Assembly (NCBI GenBank): GCA_016715985.1
Contig: JADJXD010000001.1
Span: 2,108,001-2,172,000 of the forward strand
Source: Saprospiraceae bacterium
GTDB lineage: Bacteria; Bacteroidota; Bacteroidia; Chitinophagales; Saprospiraceae
DNA: 64,000 nt
Reading direction: 5' to 3'
The position numbers were made by a program, and so were the translations under genes. The stretch's first letter is position 1, and each line of letters begins with the position of its first letter. This document shows, one piece after another, positions 9,001-16,654 of this stretch. The notes under the pieces were generated by a model. That model had not been told where the DNA came from and made no database searches. It saw only the letters and a program-made list of their open reading frames with translations.

Positions 9001-9068
9001 ATGACGAATTCAGAATGACGAATGTAGAATGACAAATGATAATGTAGAATGACGAATGTAGAATTATA
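9001..9068. repeat. GAATGACGAATGTAGAAT iterations at dnaE2 5' side
   Basis: Four to five imperfect repeats of GAATGACGAATGTA fill the gap between dnaE2 and the four-helix-bundle gene. They are reverse-complement relatives of the repeats at 5998-6054. Confidence 0.6.
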
Positions 9069-9073
9069 TAAAT

Positions 9074-9430
9074 TCATTGTAATCTCTTTAATGTGTTAAT
9101 GGAAGAAACAATAATTTTCAATAACTCAGTCCCTTCGATTTGAATATGGATGGTCTCTATATTATGCCTGTCCTGGATTATTTCCAGCCAACCAATTGAT
9201 TCATCCGTCTCTTCTTCCACGATTTTCAGTTTGTTAATCATGTCTGCTTTTGATTTTGCCCGAGTGACTGACCTGTAGTTTATATGAGCGCTGGTAGCTG
9301 ACCTGATCAACTGTTTTGTAATAACTCTATACTCATCAGAAGTAATTATTGATGTATTTATAATATCAAGACAATTATAACACCAATTTTTAAACCGGTT
9401 TTGTAATGCTACATTATCAAATTTACCCAT
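9074..9430 (-). CDS. Four-helix-bundle protein (23S rRNA intervening-sequence family)
   Basis: 118 residues. Sequence features of the family are present: QNRFKNWCYNCLDII at the start, then QLIRSATSAHINYRSVTRA with the conserved R-S-x-S-x-x-x-N-like helix, and a KADMINKLKIVEEETDES helix. Proteins of this family are encoded in 23S rRNA intervening sequences and as free-standing copies in many Bacteroidota; their role is unknown. It lies directly upstream of dnaE2 on the same strand, separated only by short repeats, so it may have been inserted between dnaE2 and its original promoter. Confidence 0.85.
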   Translation of the reverse strand: MGKFDNVALQNRFKNWCYNCLDIINTSIITSDEYRVITKQLIRSATSAHINYRSVTRAKSKADMINKLKIVEEETDESIGWLEIIQDRHNIETIHIQIEGTELLKIIVSSINTLKRLQ

Positions 9431-9448
9431 TATTCATATCTTTAAACT

Positions 9449-9480
9449 GATTCGTAATTCGTAATTCAAAATTCTACATT
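9449..9480. repeat. ATTCGTAATTC short repeat
   Basis: Tandem ATTCGTAATTC-type words upstream of the four-helix-bundle gene; same repeat family as those flanking dnaE2. Confidence 0.45.
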
Positions 9481-9500
9481 AAATTAATGTCGTAATATCT

Positions 9501-9514
9501 GTCATATATTTGAC
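9501..9514. promoter_or_regulatory. Candidate GTCA-N6-TGAC operator
   Basis: GTCATATATTTGAC is a near-palindrome (two internal mismatches). A similar site, GTCG-N7-CGAC, lies upstream of dinB at 49305-49319. Both are embedded in sequences sharing TAATGTCGTA. It could be a binding site for the S24 regulator at 52618; purely inferred from similarity. Confidence 0.3.
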
Positions 9515-9609
9515 GATAAATCTGACAAATGTATGATATAGTTTTGATATTGTCAATAACATTTTTTTATATCTTTTGAAGGTGCCGGAAAGAATCGGGG
9601 AAAAGTCCT

Positions 9610-9617
9610 TATATTTG
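9610..9617 (+). promoter_or_regulatory. Bacteroidota -7 box
   Basis: TATATTTG, exact consensus, 20 nt before the ATG of the HicB-like gene at 9638. Confidence 0.55.
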
Positions 9618-9637
9618 TATCGGAAATAAATCAAAAA

Positions 9638-9805
9638 ATGAAAGTAAAGGTAATTATACACGAAGCGGCGGAAGGTGGCTATTGGGCTGAAGTGCCTGCA
9701 GTAGAAGGCTGTATGACACAAGGAGAGACTTTTGACGAGTTACTCCACAATATTTATGAGGCGGTCGAAGGATGCCTTTCTGTTGATATTGAATCACAAT
9801 ATTAA
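9638..9805 (+). CDS. hicB: HicB-family antitoxin, orphan
   Basis: 55-residue protein, too short for many gene finders. MKVKVIIHEAAEGGYWAEVP followed by EGCMTQGETFDELLHNIYEA is the partial RNase H-like fold of HicB antitoxins, with the hallmark GG-x-W-AEVP-x-x-x-GC-x-TQG pattern. No hicA toxin is found on either side; downstream is only a fragment of a four-helix-bundle gene. A clean promoter box precedes it. It may be an orphan antitoxin, a regulator lacking a partner, or a remnant. Confidence 0.8.
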   Translation: MKVKVIIHEAAEGGYWAEVPAVEGCMTQGETFDELLHNIYEAVEGCLSVDIESQY

Positions 9806-9843
9806 AATTATAAAAACTAACCACTAATAAATAGGATTAACTA

Positions 9844-9933
9844 AATTTCAAAGATTTAGGAATATGGCAGGGTTTACAAACGTTGATTCTTTTTATCAAA
9901 ATATCTCAAAAACATAACACCCATACCCCATGA
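9844..9933 (+). pseudogene. N-terminal fragment of a four-helix-bundle protein
   Basis: A 29-codon open stretch reads NFKDLGIWQGLQTLILFIK, closely resembling the common N-terminus NFKDLxIWQ of free-standing four-helix-bundle proteins. There is no start codon and the rest of the gene is missing. Confidence 0.4.
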
Positions 9934-10346
9934 TAAAGCAATGGATTTTTTTATTTGTTGTCGTGCTCGTCATCCCCGGCTGTAAACGCAGACCACCCGA
10001 TGGCAACTATTGCGCAAAGGTTATTTTTCAGAATCCGGATGTAAAAAAACAATCAACTTACACTCTTATCGTAGAAGTCAAAGACAATAAACTCATTGAC
10101 ATCAGCTTTCCGGAAGAGCACTATGACCAATCCGAAATCAAAGCAACAGAAATGCCCTTAGATGGTAAGCTCACGGTAGTCTCTCAGTCAGGCAACATTT
10201 ATAAAGTCGAAATGCAGGGACCTGCCGAAAAATGTATAAAAGCTGTCAATATGCTGCAGTGCAAAGGAAAATCAAAAGACGGTACCAGATGCAAACGTTT
10301 TACAGGCAACAAAAACGGACTTTGCTGGCAACACAAAGGGCAATAA
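9930..10346 (+). CDS. Lipoprotein with Cys/His zinc-knuckle-like tail
   Basis: 138 residues. Residues 1-18 are a lipoprotein signal ending VIPGC, so it is lipid anchored. The middle ~80 residues are unassigned. The last ~30 residues hold four metal-ligand-like residues in the pattern C-x10-C, then C-x2-H: QCKGKSKDGTRCKRF and GLCWQHKG. This resembles the small DUF5763-type motif found at the ends of diverse Bacteroidota proteins. Metal binding outside the cytoplasm is unproven. Its role is unknown. Confidence 0.7.
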   Translation: MIKQWIFLFVVVLVIPGCKRRPPDGNYCAKVIFQNPDVKKQSTYTLIVEVKDNKLIDISFPEEHYDQSEIKATEMPLDGKLTVVSQSGNIYKVEMQGPAEKCIKAVNMLQCKGKSKDGTRCKRFTGNKNGLCWQHKGQ

Positions 10347-10537
10347 CACGTCCAAATTTTCCCTTTACCGAACAATGTTATTGAGTAAAATAGGCTGATG
10401 CATTAATGGAAATGTTGATTTTCTGTCACAGAATGAAATTATTATAACAAATTTCAGCATACTGAACAAATACCATCTGATAAATTCATACTACCAATAA
10501 ATTAAGTTGTAACTTCGTTGTAAATAAAAGAAGTAAA
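10347..10537. other. Spacer upstream of the desaturase
   Basis: No gene or clear promoter box seen. The desaturase frame is open back to a stop at 10481 but contains no ATG before 10574, so the start must be a TTG at 10538 or a non-standard codon. Confidence 0.3.
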
Positions 10538-11533
10538 TTGATTGACATCCCATTTGGTTCCCGTTCTGAAGTGATGCGTGCCATGACAGGTTTTGTAGCA
10601 GAGTCTGTCGAAAAATTTTTGAAGCCCATAGAAAGCAACTGGCAGCCAAGTGAATTTTTGCCGGATGCCAAAGATGCAGACGCCTTTATTGTCAATGTAA
10701 AAGAACTTCAGAAAGCCGCACAGGGTCTTTCTTATGACCTGCTGACCGTATTGGTCGGAGACACTATCACCGAAGAAGCATTGCCCACTTATGAAACATG
10801 GCTCAGCAGGATCGAAGGTATCCATGAAGCAGACAGCGAAAGCCCCTGGAATGTGTGGGTCAGAGCCTGGACAGGGGAAGAAAACCGACACGGAGATCTG
10901 CTTAATAAATACCTGTATCTGTCCGGTAGAATCAATATGTACGAGTTTGAAAAATCTACACAGTTTCTCATCGCTGATGGATTTAATATCGAAACAGGAC
11001 AGGATCCATACCGGAATTTTATCTATACCAGCTTTCAGGAATTGGCTACCAATATCTCCCATCGCAGGGTAGCTACTCTCGCAAAACAACAAGGTGATTC
11101 TCTTCTGAGCAAGATCAATGGCGTCATCGCTGCTGATGAAATGCGCCATGCCAAAGCTTATATGAGCTTTATCAAAAAAATTATAGAATATGATGTCAAT
11201 GAAGTACTGATTGCTTTTGAAGACATGATGCGTAAAAAAATAGTGATGCCTGCCCATTTCCTCCGGGAGACGGGTATGCAGGTGGGCGGACTTTGGGGCC
11301 ACTTTACAGATGCGGCTCAACGTATCGGCGTCTATACAGCTATCGACTATGCCAATATTCTGCGTGATCTCGTCGCAGAGTGGAATCTGGAACATCTCTG
11401 CAATCTCAACGAACAGGGTGAAAAATCACGGGATTTTCTCGTCAGACTACCCGACAGATTACTGCGTATATCCGAAAGAATGCCCAATCCCGTCAGCGAG
11501 TATGAATTTAAATGGATCGGGGTGAGAGGGTAA
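10538..11533 (+). CDS. Acyl-ACP desaturase (type 2 fatty acid desaturase, diiron)
   Basis: 331 residues if the TTG at 10538 is used. It introduces a double bond into acyl-ACP chains using a diiron centre. Both ligand motifs are present: TGEENRHG near residue 110 and DEMRHA near 200. WQPSEFLPD near the N-terminus is also typical. The first in-frame ATG (10574) would cut into the conserved SRSEVMRAM region, so the earlier TTG is preferred. The last 20 codons plus the stop are duplicated at 14757-14821, after two unrelated tandem genes. Confidence 0.9.
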   Translation: MIDIPFGSRSEVMRAMTGFVAESVEKFLKPIESNWQPSEFLPDAKDADAFIVNVKELQKAAQGLSYDLLTVLVGDTITEEALPTYETWLSRIEGIHEADSESPWNVWVRAWTGEENRHGDLLNKYLYLSGRINMYEFEKSTQFLIADGFNIETGQDPYRNFIYTSFQELATNISHRRVATLAKQQGDSLLSKINGVIAADEMRHAKAYMSFIKKIIEYDVNEVLIAFEDMMRKKIVMPAHFLRETGMQVGGLWGHFTDAAQRIGVYTAIDYANILRDLVAEWNLEHLCNLNEQGEKSRDFLVRLPDRLLRISERMPNPVSEYEFKWIGVRG

Positions 11534-11537
11534 GTGT
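11473..11537. repeat. 65-bp direct repeat, left copy (desaturase 3' end)
   Basis: Contains the last codons and stop of the desaturase. It matches 14757-14821 at 64 of 65 positions; the single difference is a synonymous GAG/GAA change. Confidence 0.9.
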
Positions 11538-11608
11538 ATCATTTCTTTTATTCTCAATCTTGCCCTTTGAAATGTAGTTTCTGAGACATTTCTAAGTAAA
11601 AATAAATA

Positions 11609-11616
11609 TATTTTTG
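11609..11616 (+). promoter_or_regulatory. Bacteroidota -7 box
   Basis: TATTTTTG matches TAnnTTTG, about 70 nt before the first tandem T9SS gene. Confidence 0.4.
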
Positions 11617-11672
11617 TTTTCATTTATTATTTATACTATTTTTGGAAGGTATAAACAGAAACTTTTATAATG

Positions 11673-13186
11673 AAATTTATAAAAATATGACTATCAGCTA
11701 TAAACTGATATCCTTGCTTCTGATAGCATCAGCCATACTTCAATCCCGTATGGCTGATGCTCAAAGTAAATATGACTACACCTGGATCATGGGCTATGAC
11801 TACACTACTGACACAGCTCAGGGTGGATATGCAGATGCTGCGGAGGGAATGATCATTGATTTTAATCAAAAACCGCAAACAATCACGCTGCATCCCATTC
11901 CTTATGAAATGTTATCCATCAATGTCATCAGCCACCCGCAGACAGGACAACTACAATACTACACCAATGGCTGCAGTATCATCAATGCTAATCATGAGGT
12001 GATGGACAACGGACATGATATTAATAAGAGTCTCTATCACAGTTATTATTGTAATAATGGTACAGATAGTTTCCACTCAGATTTTAATGCCATGGTATCA
12101 TTACCCGCACCAGACAGAGAAAATGTTTATTATCTCATACACAGACGAAGAAATATTGAAAGACCTTCCTACACAGATATTTTATATAGCGTAATTGATC
12201 TAAATCAAAATGAAGGTTTGGGAAGAGTGTCAGAAAAGAATGAACTGATTCATAAAGCTAAGGAAATGGCATTAGGTTTTCAGACGGCTTGCAAACACAG
12301 TAATGGACGTGATTGGTGGATCATTGCTTGGGAAAGATATCAGCCAAAATATCATGTTTTTCTTTTGGATGAAACAGGAATAAAATATTATCATACTAAA
12401 ATTACCGGACCGGCGGGCCCCGACTCTGCCGGACAAGCTACTTTCAGCCCGGATGGCAAATATCATATATGGTATGATCTGAATTCCGGCGTGTATGTTT
12501 ATGACTTTGACAGGAATACAGGAGAGCTGAGTTATCCCAGAAGCATGGTAATCAATGAACCTTATGAGTATGGCAGAGGTGGGGTTTCTTTCTCTCCCAA
12601 CAGTCGCTTTGCTTATCTTTCAGCCAGAGATAGTTTGTATCAGTTGGATATGGAAGCAGGGAGTCTGGCAGATGGTTTAATGCTGATTGATACAATTAAT
12701 TATATTACTCGCTTTGGAATTCCCCTTAATTTTTCAAACAGTATGCTGGCGCCTGATTGCCGGATCTACATCAGTACAGGGTTTAGTTGGGAAACTATGC
12801 ATATTATCCACCATCCGGATGAAAAAGGCACTGCATGTGGTCTCGAAAAAAGAGCTCTTACATTCCCGTTTCCCAACAGTAACAGTGCCATTCCCAATAT
12901 GGTCCATTACCGCATGGATGAAACATCTGTTTGTGATCCGACATTAGTCTCTGTATTTCCGCAAGAGTGGTACAACCATAAAATCACCGTTTACCCTAAT
13001 CCTGCAACAGACTTTATACATATCCATACACCGAAGTCAGGCAGGATAATGATCTCATCCATTTCAGGAAATGTCCGGATCGAAACGCCATCCACAGCGG
13101 GTGAGACATCGATCAACATCGTAGAGTTACCATTGGGAATCTATTTCATGCAATACATGACAACAGAGGGTAACAGATTCAGCACA
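11673..13186 (+). repeat. Tandem duplication, unit 1 (1514 bp)
   Basis: Begins with AAATTTATAAAAATATGACT, which recurs at 13187 and 14701, giving two units of exactly 1514 bp each with one T9SS gene. Confidence 0.9.
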
Positions 13187-13204
13187 AAATTTATAAAAAT
13201 ATGA
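11687..13204 (+). CDS. Secreted propeller-like T9SS protein, tandem copy 1
   Basis: 505 residues from the ATG at 11687. Signal peptide residues 1-26 ending MADAQ. The body has motifs like ATFSPDGKYHIWYD and SFSPNSRFAYLSA, as in WD40/PD40-type propeller proteins, so a secreted beta-propeller is likely. The last ~75 residues (ITVYPNPATDF to FSTKFIKI) are a T9SS sorting domain. The stop overlaps the start of copy 2 (ATGA). The longer reading from 11642 is rejected since the repeat unit and signal peptide begin at 11687. It differs from copy 2 mainly in residues ~315-395. Function unknown. Confidence 0.85.
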   Translation: MTISYKLISLLLIASAILQSRMADAQSKYDYTWIMGYDYTTDTAQGGYADAAEGMIIDFNQKPQTITLHPIPYEMLSINVISHPQTGQLQYYTNGCSIINANHEVMDNGHDINKSLYHSYYCNNGTDSFHSDFNAMVSLPAPDRENVYYLIHRRRNIERPSYTDILYSVIDLNQNEGLGRVSEKNELIHKAKEMALGFQTACKHSNGRDWWIIAWERYQPKYHVFLLDETGIKYYHTKITGPAGPDSAGQATFSPDGKYHIWYDLNSGVYVYDFDRNTGELSYPRSMVINEPYEYGRGGVSFSPNSRFAYLSARDSLYQLDMEAGSLADGLMLIDTINYITRFGIPLNFSNSMLAPDCRIYISTGFSWETMHIIHHPDEKGTACGLEKRALTFPFPNSNSAIPNMVHYRMDETSVCDPTLVSVFPQEWYNHKITVYPNPATDFIHIHTPKSGRIMISSISGNVRIETPSTAGETSINIVELPLGIYFMQYMTTEGNRFSTKFIKI

Positions 13205-14700
13205 CTATCAGCTCCAAACTGATATCCTTGCTTCTGATAGCATCAGCCATACTTCAATCCCGTATGGCTGATGCTCAAAGTAAATATGACTACACCTGGA
13301 TCATAGGCTATGACTACACTACTGACACAGCTCAGGGTGGATATGCAGATGCTGCGGAGGGAATGATCATTGATTTTAATCAAAAACCACAAACAATCAC
13401 GCTGCATCCCATTCCATATCACATGAGATCCATCAATGTCATCAGCCACCCGCAGACAGGACAGTTACAATACTACACCAATGGCTGCAGCATCATCAAT
13501 GCTAATCATGAGGTGATGGACAACGGACATGATATCAATAAGAGTCTCTATCACAATTATTATTGTAATAATGGTACAGATAGTTTCCACTCAGATTTTA
13601 ATGCCATGGTATCATTACCCGCACCAGACATAGAAAATGTTTATTATCTCATACACAGACGAAGAAATATTGAAAGACCTTCCTACACAGATATTTTATA
13701 TAGCGTAATTGATCTAAATCAAAATGAAGGTTTGGGAAGAGTGTCAAAAAAGAATGAACTGATTCATAAAGCTAAGGAAATGGCATTAGGTTTTCAGACG
13801 GCTTGCAAACACAGTAATGGACGTGATTGGTGGATCATTGCTTGGGAAAGATATCAACCAAAATATCATGTTTTTCTTTTGGATGAAACAGGAATAAAAT
13901 ATTATCATACTAAAATTACCGGACCGGCGGGCCCCGACTCTGCCGGACAAGCTACTTTCAGCCCGGATGGCAAATATCATATATGGTATGATCTGAATTC
14001 CGGTGTGTATATTTATGACTTTGACAGGAATACAGGAGAGCTGAGTAATCCCAGAAGCATGGTAATCAATGAACCTTATGAGTATGGCAGAGGTGGGGTT
14101 TCCTTCTCTCCCAACAGTCGCTTCGCTTATCTTTCATCACAGAATAGCCTGTATCAGTTGGATATGGAGGAGTCGGATATCCGACAAGGTATGGTGTTGA
14201 TTGATACGATAGATTATATTACACGATTGGGAATAAGGTTGGATTTTACATACAGTATGCTGGCACCGGATTGCAGGATTTATATCAGCACCGGATTTGC
14301 ATGGTATTTTATGCATATTATTCACCATCCGGATGAAAAAGGTTTGGCATGTGGGCTCGAAAAAAGAGCACTTACATTCCCGTTCCCCAACAGTAACAGC
14401 GCAATCCCCAATATGGTCCATTACCGCATGGATGAAACATCTGTTTGTGATCCGACATTAGTCTCTGTATTTCCGCAAGAGTGGTACAACCATAAAATCA
14501 CCGTTTACCCTAATCCTGCTTCTGACTTTATACATATCCATACACCGAAGTCAGGCAGGATAATGATCTCATCCATTTCAGGAAATGTCCGGATCGAAAC
14601 ACCTTCCACAGCGGGTGAGACATCGATCAACATCGCAGATTTGCCATCGGGAATCTATTTCATGCAGTATATGTCAACAGATGGTAACAGATTCAGCACA
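13187..14700 (+). repeat. Tandem duplication, unit 2 (1514 bp)
   Basis: Second copy of the 11673-13186 unit. Most of it is nearly identical at the DNA level; 14134-14374 is strongly diverged from 12620-12860. Confidence 0.9.
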
Positions 14701-14718
14701 AAATTTATAAAAATATGA
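13201..14718 (+). CDS. Secreted propeller-like T9SS protein, tandem copy 2
   Basis: 505 residues, the same length as copy 1, with the same signal peptide, PD40-like motifs and T9SS sorting domain. The first ~315 and last ~110 residues are almost identical to copy 1. The segment between, around LYQLDMEESDIRQGMVLIDT, differs at many positions including non-conservative ones. The start codon overlaps the copy 1 stop, so the pair is translationally coupled. Two variants of one surface protein would be made together. Confidence 0.85.
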   Translation: MTISSKLISLLLIASAILQSRMADAQSKYDYTWIIGYDYTTDTAQGGYADAAEGMIIDFNQKPQTITLHPIPYHMRSINVISHPQTGQLQYYTNGCSIINANHEVMDNGHDINKSLYHNYYCNNGTDSFHSDFNAMVSLPAPDIENVYYLIHRRRNIERPSYTDILYSVIDLNQNEGLGRVSKKNELIHKAKEMALGFQTACKHSNGRDWWIIAWERYQPKYHVFLLDETGIKYYHTKITGPAGPDSAGQATFSPDGKYHIWYDLNSGVYIYDFDRNTGELSNPRSMVINEPYEYGRGGVSFSPNSRFAYLSSQNSLYQLDMEESDIRQGMVLIDTIDYITRLGIRLDFTYSMLAPDCRIYISTGFAWYFMHIIHHPDEKGLACGLEKRALTFPFPNSNSAIPNMVHYRMDETSVCDPTLVSVFPQEWYNHKITVYPNPASDFIHIHTPKSGRIMISSISGNVRIETPSTAGETSINIADLPSGIYFMQYMSTDGNRFSTKFIKI

Positions 14719-14756
14719 CTGTCTGTGTAAAGTAATGAATCAGACTTGCTAACATT

Positions 14757-14821
14757 CGAAAGAATGCCCAATCCCGTCAGCGAATATGAATTTAAATGGA
14801 TCGGGGTGAGAGGGTAAGTGT
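14757..14821. repeat. 65-bp direct repeat, right copy (desaturase tail fragment)
   Basis: Second copy of 11473-11537, encoding SERMPNPVSEYEFKW in frame with a stop but with no gene attached. It closes off the tandem T9SS pair and sits 4 bp from the exbD stop codon. Confidence 0.9.
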
Positions 14822-14825
14822 TGAT

Positions 14826-15371
14826 TTATTTTTCACTTCCATACTCTGTGGGTTCAGCTTCTGATATGACCAAGGGAATGACTTGTTTTATCCCCTTTTG
14901 CTGATCTGCGCTCAGTTCACTGAAACTTTTCTTATACTGGTTCCATGACATTTCATCCCATAACTCATGATATGCCGCTATGAGTTCATTATAAACCTGA
15001 ATATAAGTCTGATAGGAAGTACCTCGGTCGTTTCGGAGTGAAATAATGGCTTGTTTCGGGTTTTCAGACATTTTCGGATCATGGACAGGGTTCTGAATAA
15101 ATAATTTGACATTTTCTCTGAGCTCTGTTATATTCATGGAAGCTCCTCTTACCATCAGATGATTTTCAGCATTGACCAATACTCCAAATATATTTCTCTC
15201 CCTGACCGGCATTGGCGGTGGCGGGTCATTGGTAAATTCAGGCAATCGGACAAGTAATCCTTTATCTTCGTTGATGGTAGTTGCTACCAGAAAAAATATC
15301 AGTAATAGAAAGGCGATGTCTGCCATAGATCCTGCTGTAATTTCTTTGTGGGTGTTGCGTATTGTTTTCAT
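14826..15371 (-). CDS. ExbD/TolR-family biopolymer transport protein
   Basis: 181 residues. A short cytoplasmic N-terminus (MKTIRNTHKEI) precedes one membrane helix with the essential aspartate, SMADIAFLLLIFFLVATT near residues 15-32, then a periplasmic domain. ExbD works with ExbB and TonB to energise outer-membrane receptors using the proton gradient. No exbB/tolQ or tonB gene is nearby, so its partners must be encoded elsewhere. The gene is convergent with the tandem T9SS pair. Confidence 0.88.
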   Translation of the reverse strand: MKTIRNTHKEITAGSMADIAFLLLIFFLVATTINEDKGLLVRLPEFTNDPPPPMPVRERNIFGVLVNAENHLMVRGASMNITELRENVKLFIQNPVHDPKMSENPKQAIISLRNDRGTSYQTYIQVYNELIAAYHELWDEMSWNQYKKSFSELSADQQKGIKQVIPLVISEAEPTEYGSEK

Positions 15372-15465
15372 TTTTGTTTGTTTAAATAAAGATTATTAAG
15401 GTCATTTTGAGAATAAACTTGCATTCACTTTAATTTTATCTTAACGCTTAATATTTTGCTTTTCC

Positions 15466-15491
15466 TTTCTTTTGTCTTGATACAAAAGAAA
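15466..15491. repeat. Inverted repeat TTTCTTTTGT / ACAAAAGAAA
   Basis: Perfect 10-bp arms with a 6-nt loop, followed at once by the first GC-rich palindrome. Together they look like a composite repetitive intergenic element. Confidence 0.5.
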
Positions 15492-15501
15492 CAAAAAATC
15501 A

Positions 15502-15531
15502 AGCCCGCCTGCTCCCGATGCGGGCAGGGCT
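15502..15531. repeat. REP-like GC-rich palindrome
   Basis: GCCCGCCTGC and GCGGGCAGGGC arms around CCGAT. Related elements occur at 15582-15612, 18902-18949 and 39924-39978 and stand out sharply from the AT-rich background. Confidence 0.6.
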
Positions 15532-15581
15532 GTTTCATTTTTTTAACGCTAAAAACTTAATAAAATAGCTAAACCTAAAAA

Positions 15582-15612
15582 ACCTGCCCGACTCCGTAGG
15601 CAGGCGGGCTCG
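15582..15612. repeat. REP-like GC-rich palindrome
   Basis: CCTGCCCGACTCCGTAGGC followed by AGGCGGGC; same family as 15502-15531, in the other orientation. Confidence 0.6.
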
Positions 15613-15982
15613 CCCTTGTGCTTTGATATTTTTTTTAACATTGTCAATTACCAAATTTTGTTCGTTAGATTTACTTTTATTTTGGCTCAAACAGTTTTAT
15701 GTTTTTAACGCTATTTTATCAAGTTTCGCTAAAAATGAAAAGGCCGGAAGCTAAAATTAAGCAACATTACCTTGTTCTCAGCTTATAAAATATTCAATCC
15801 AAAATGTAGAATACATGTAATGATTAACATACATTTTTAAATTTATTATAAGTAGAGGATTAAATCCAAGATGCACTTTCATTTTGGATTGGCGTAAGCA
15901 TCTTTTCTCCTGAAGTAATAAGCAGATGCGGGATTGCTCAAAAACATATCATATTTCTGACCGCGGACGACAAAAATTAACT

Positions 15983-15990
15983 TAATTTTG
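15983..15990 (+). promoter_or_regulatory. Bacteroidota -7 box, leaderless start
   Basis: TAATTTTG ends 6 nt before the ATG at 15997, so the PAP2 mRNA is probably leaderless. This also argues against the TTG at 15988 as start. Confidence 0.55.
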
Positions 15991-15996
15991 CCACCC

Positions 15997-16653
15997 ATGA
16001 AACGATATATTTCTGATAGATGGGTTGATTTTGCGATAATCAGTGCGGTCGGATGGATAATCTCAGGTTTGCTGATTTTTAACATGGGTAATGCGAATTT
16101 ATTCCTGATGATCAATAAGTTACATCACCCTACGACAGACATGTTTTTCAGATACTTCACACATCTGGGTGATGGTGTTTTTTACATCTTAGTCATTATC
16201 ATATTCCTTTTTGTCAATAAAAGATGGTTTTTTCATTTGCTGTCAGGGTTTATTTTTACATCGATAATATCTAGAATCGGAAAAGATTTGATTTTTACCG
16301 AGGCACTCAGGCCAAAAAAGTATTTTGAAGAGTCAAATATTATTATCCGGACCATTCAGGATATGGATATACATCATTACAACAGTTTTCCGTCAGGACA
16401 TACGATGATGGCATTTTCATTATTTCTGTTATTGGGGTTATACCTTGACAGAAAGCGATTTGTGATAATATGTGCTGCAACGGCGTGGCTTGTGGCTTTC
16501 TCCCGGGTATATCTGTCACAGCATTTTCCGATAGATGTGTTAGTGGGTTCGGGATTGGGATTCATTACAACGACATTGTCATACCTATGGGTGGAAAATC
16601 TCATCCAGAAAGGCAAATTATCAAACCCCGATAAGCCATATATAAAGATATAA
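15997..16653 (+). CDS. PAP2-family membrane phosphatase
   Basis: 218 residues with about five or six membrane helices. All three PAP2 signature motifs are present: K-x6-RP (KDLIFTEALRP), PSGHT, and SR-x5-H-x3-D (SRVYLSQHFPID). Such enzymes dephosphorylate lipid phosphates such as phosphatidate, undecaprenyl diphosphate or lipid A. The next gene starts 2 nt after its stop and encodes an ArnT-like glycosyltransferase that uses polyprenyl-linked sugars, so a role in recycling the polyprenyl carrier or modifying lipid A is plausible. Confidence 0.9.
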   Translation: MKRYISDRWVDFAIISAVGWIISGLLIFNMGNANLFLMINKLHHPTTDMFFRYFTHLGDGVFYILVIIIFLFVNKRWFFHLLSGFIFTSIISRIGKDLIFTEALRPKKYFEESNIIIRTIQDMDIHHYNSFPSGHTMMAFSLFLLLGLYLDRKRFVIICAATAWLVAFSRVYLSQHFPIDVLVGSGLGFITTTLSYLWVENLIQKGKLSNPDKPYIKI

Positions 16654-16654
16654 A

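Larger units (their letters stand above)
15372..15982. other. 600-bp gene-free region with repeats
   Basis: No supported gene. It holds a T/A-rich hairpin at 15466-15491 and two GC-rich palindromes (15502-15531, 15582-15612), otherwise AT-rich sequence between divergent exbD and PAP2 genes. Confidence 0.5.

Noticed and set aside
10502..11395. Long reverse-strand open frame inside the desaturase
   Set aside because: Antisense shadow; the forward frame carries both diiron motifs.
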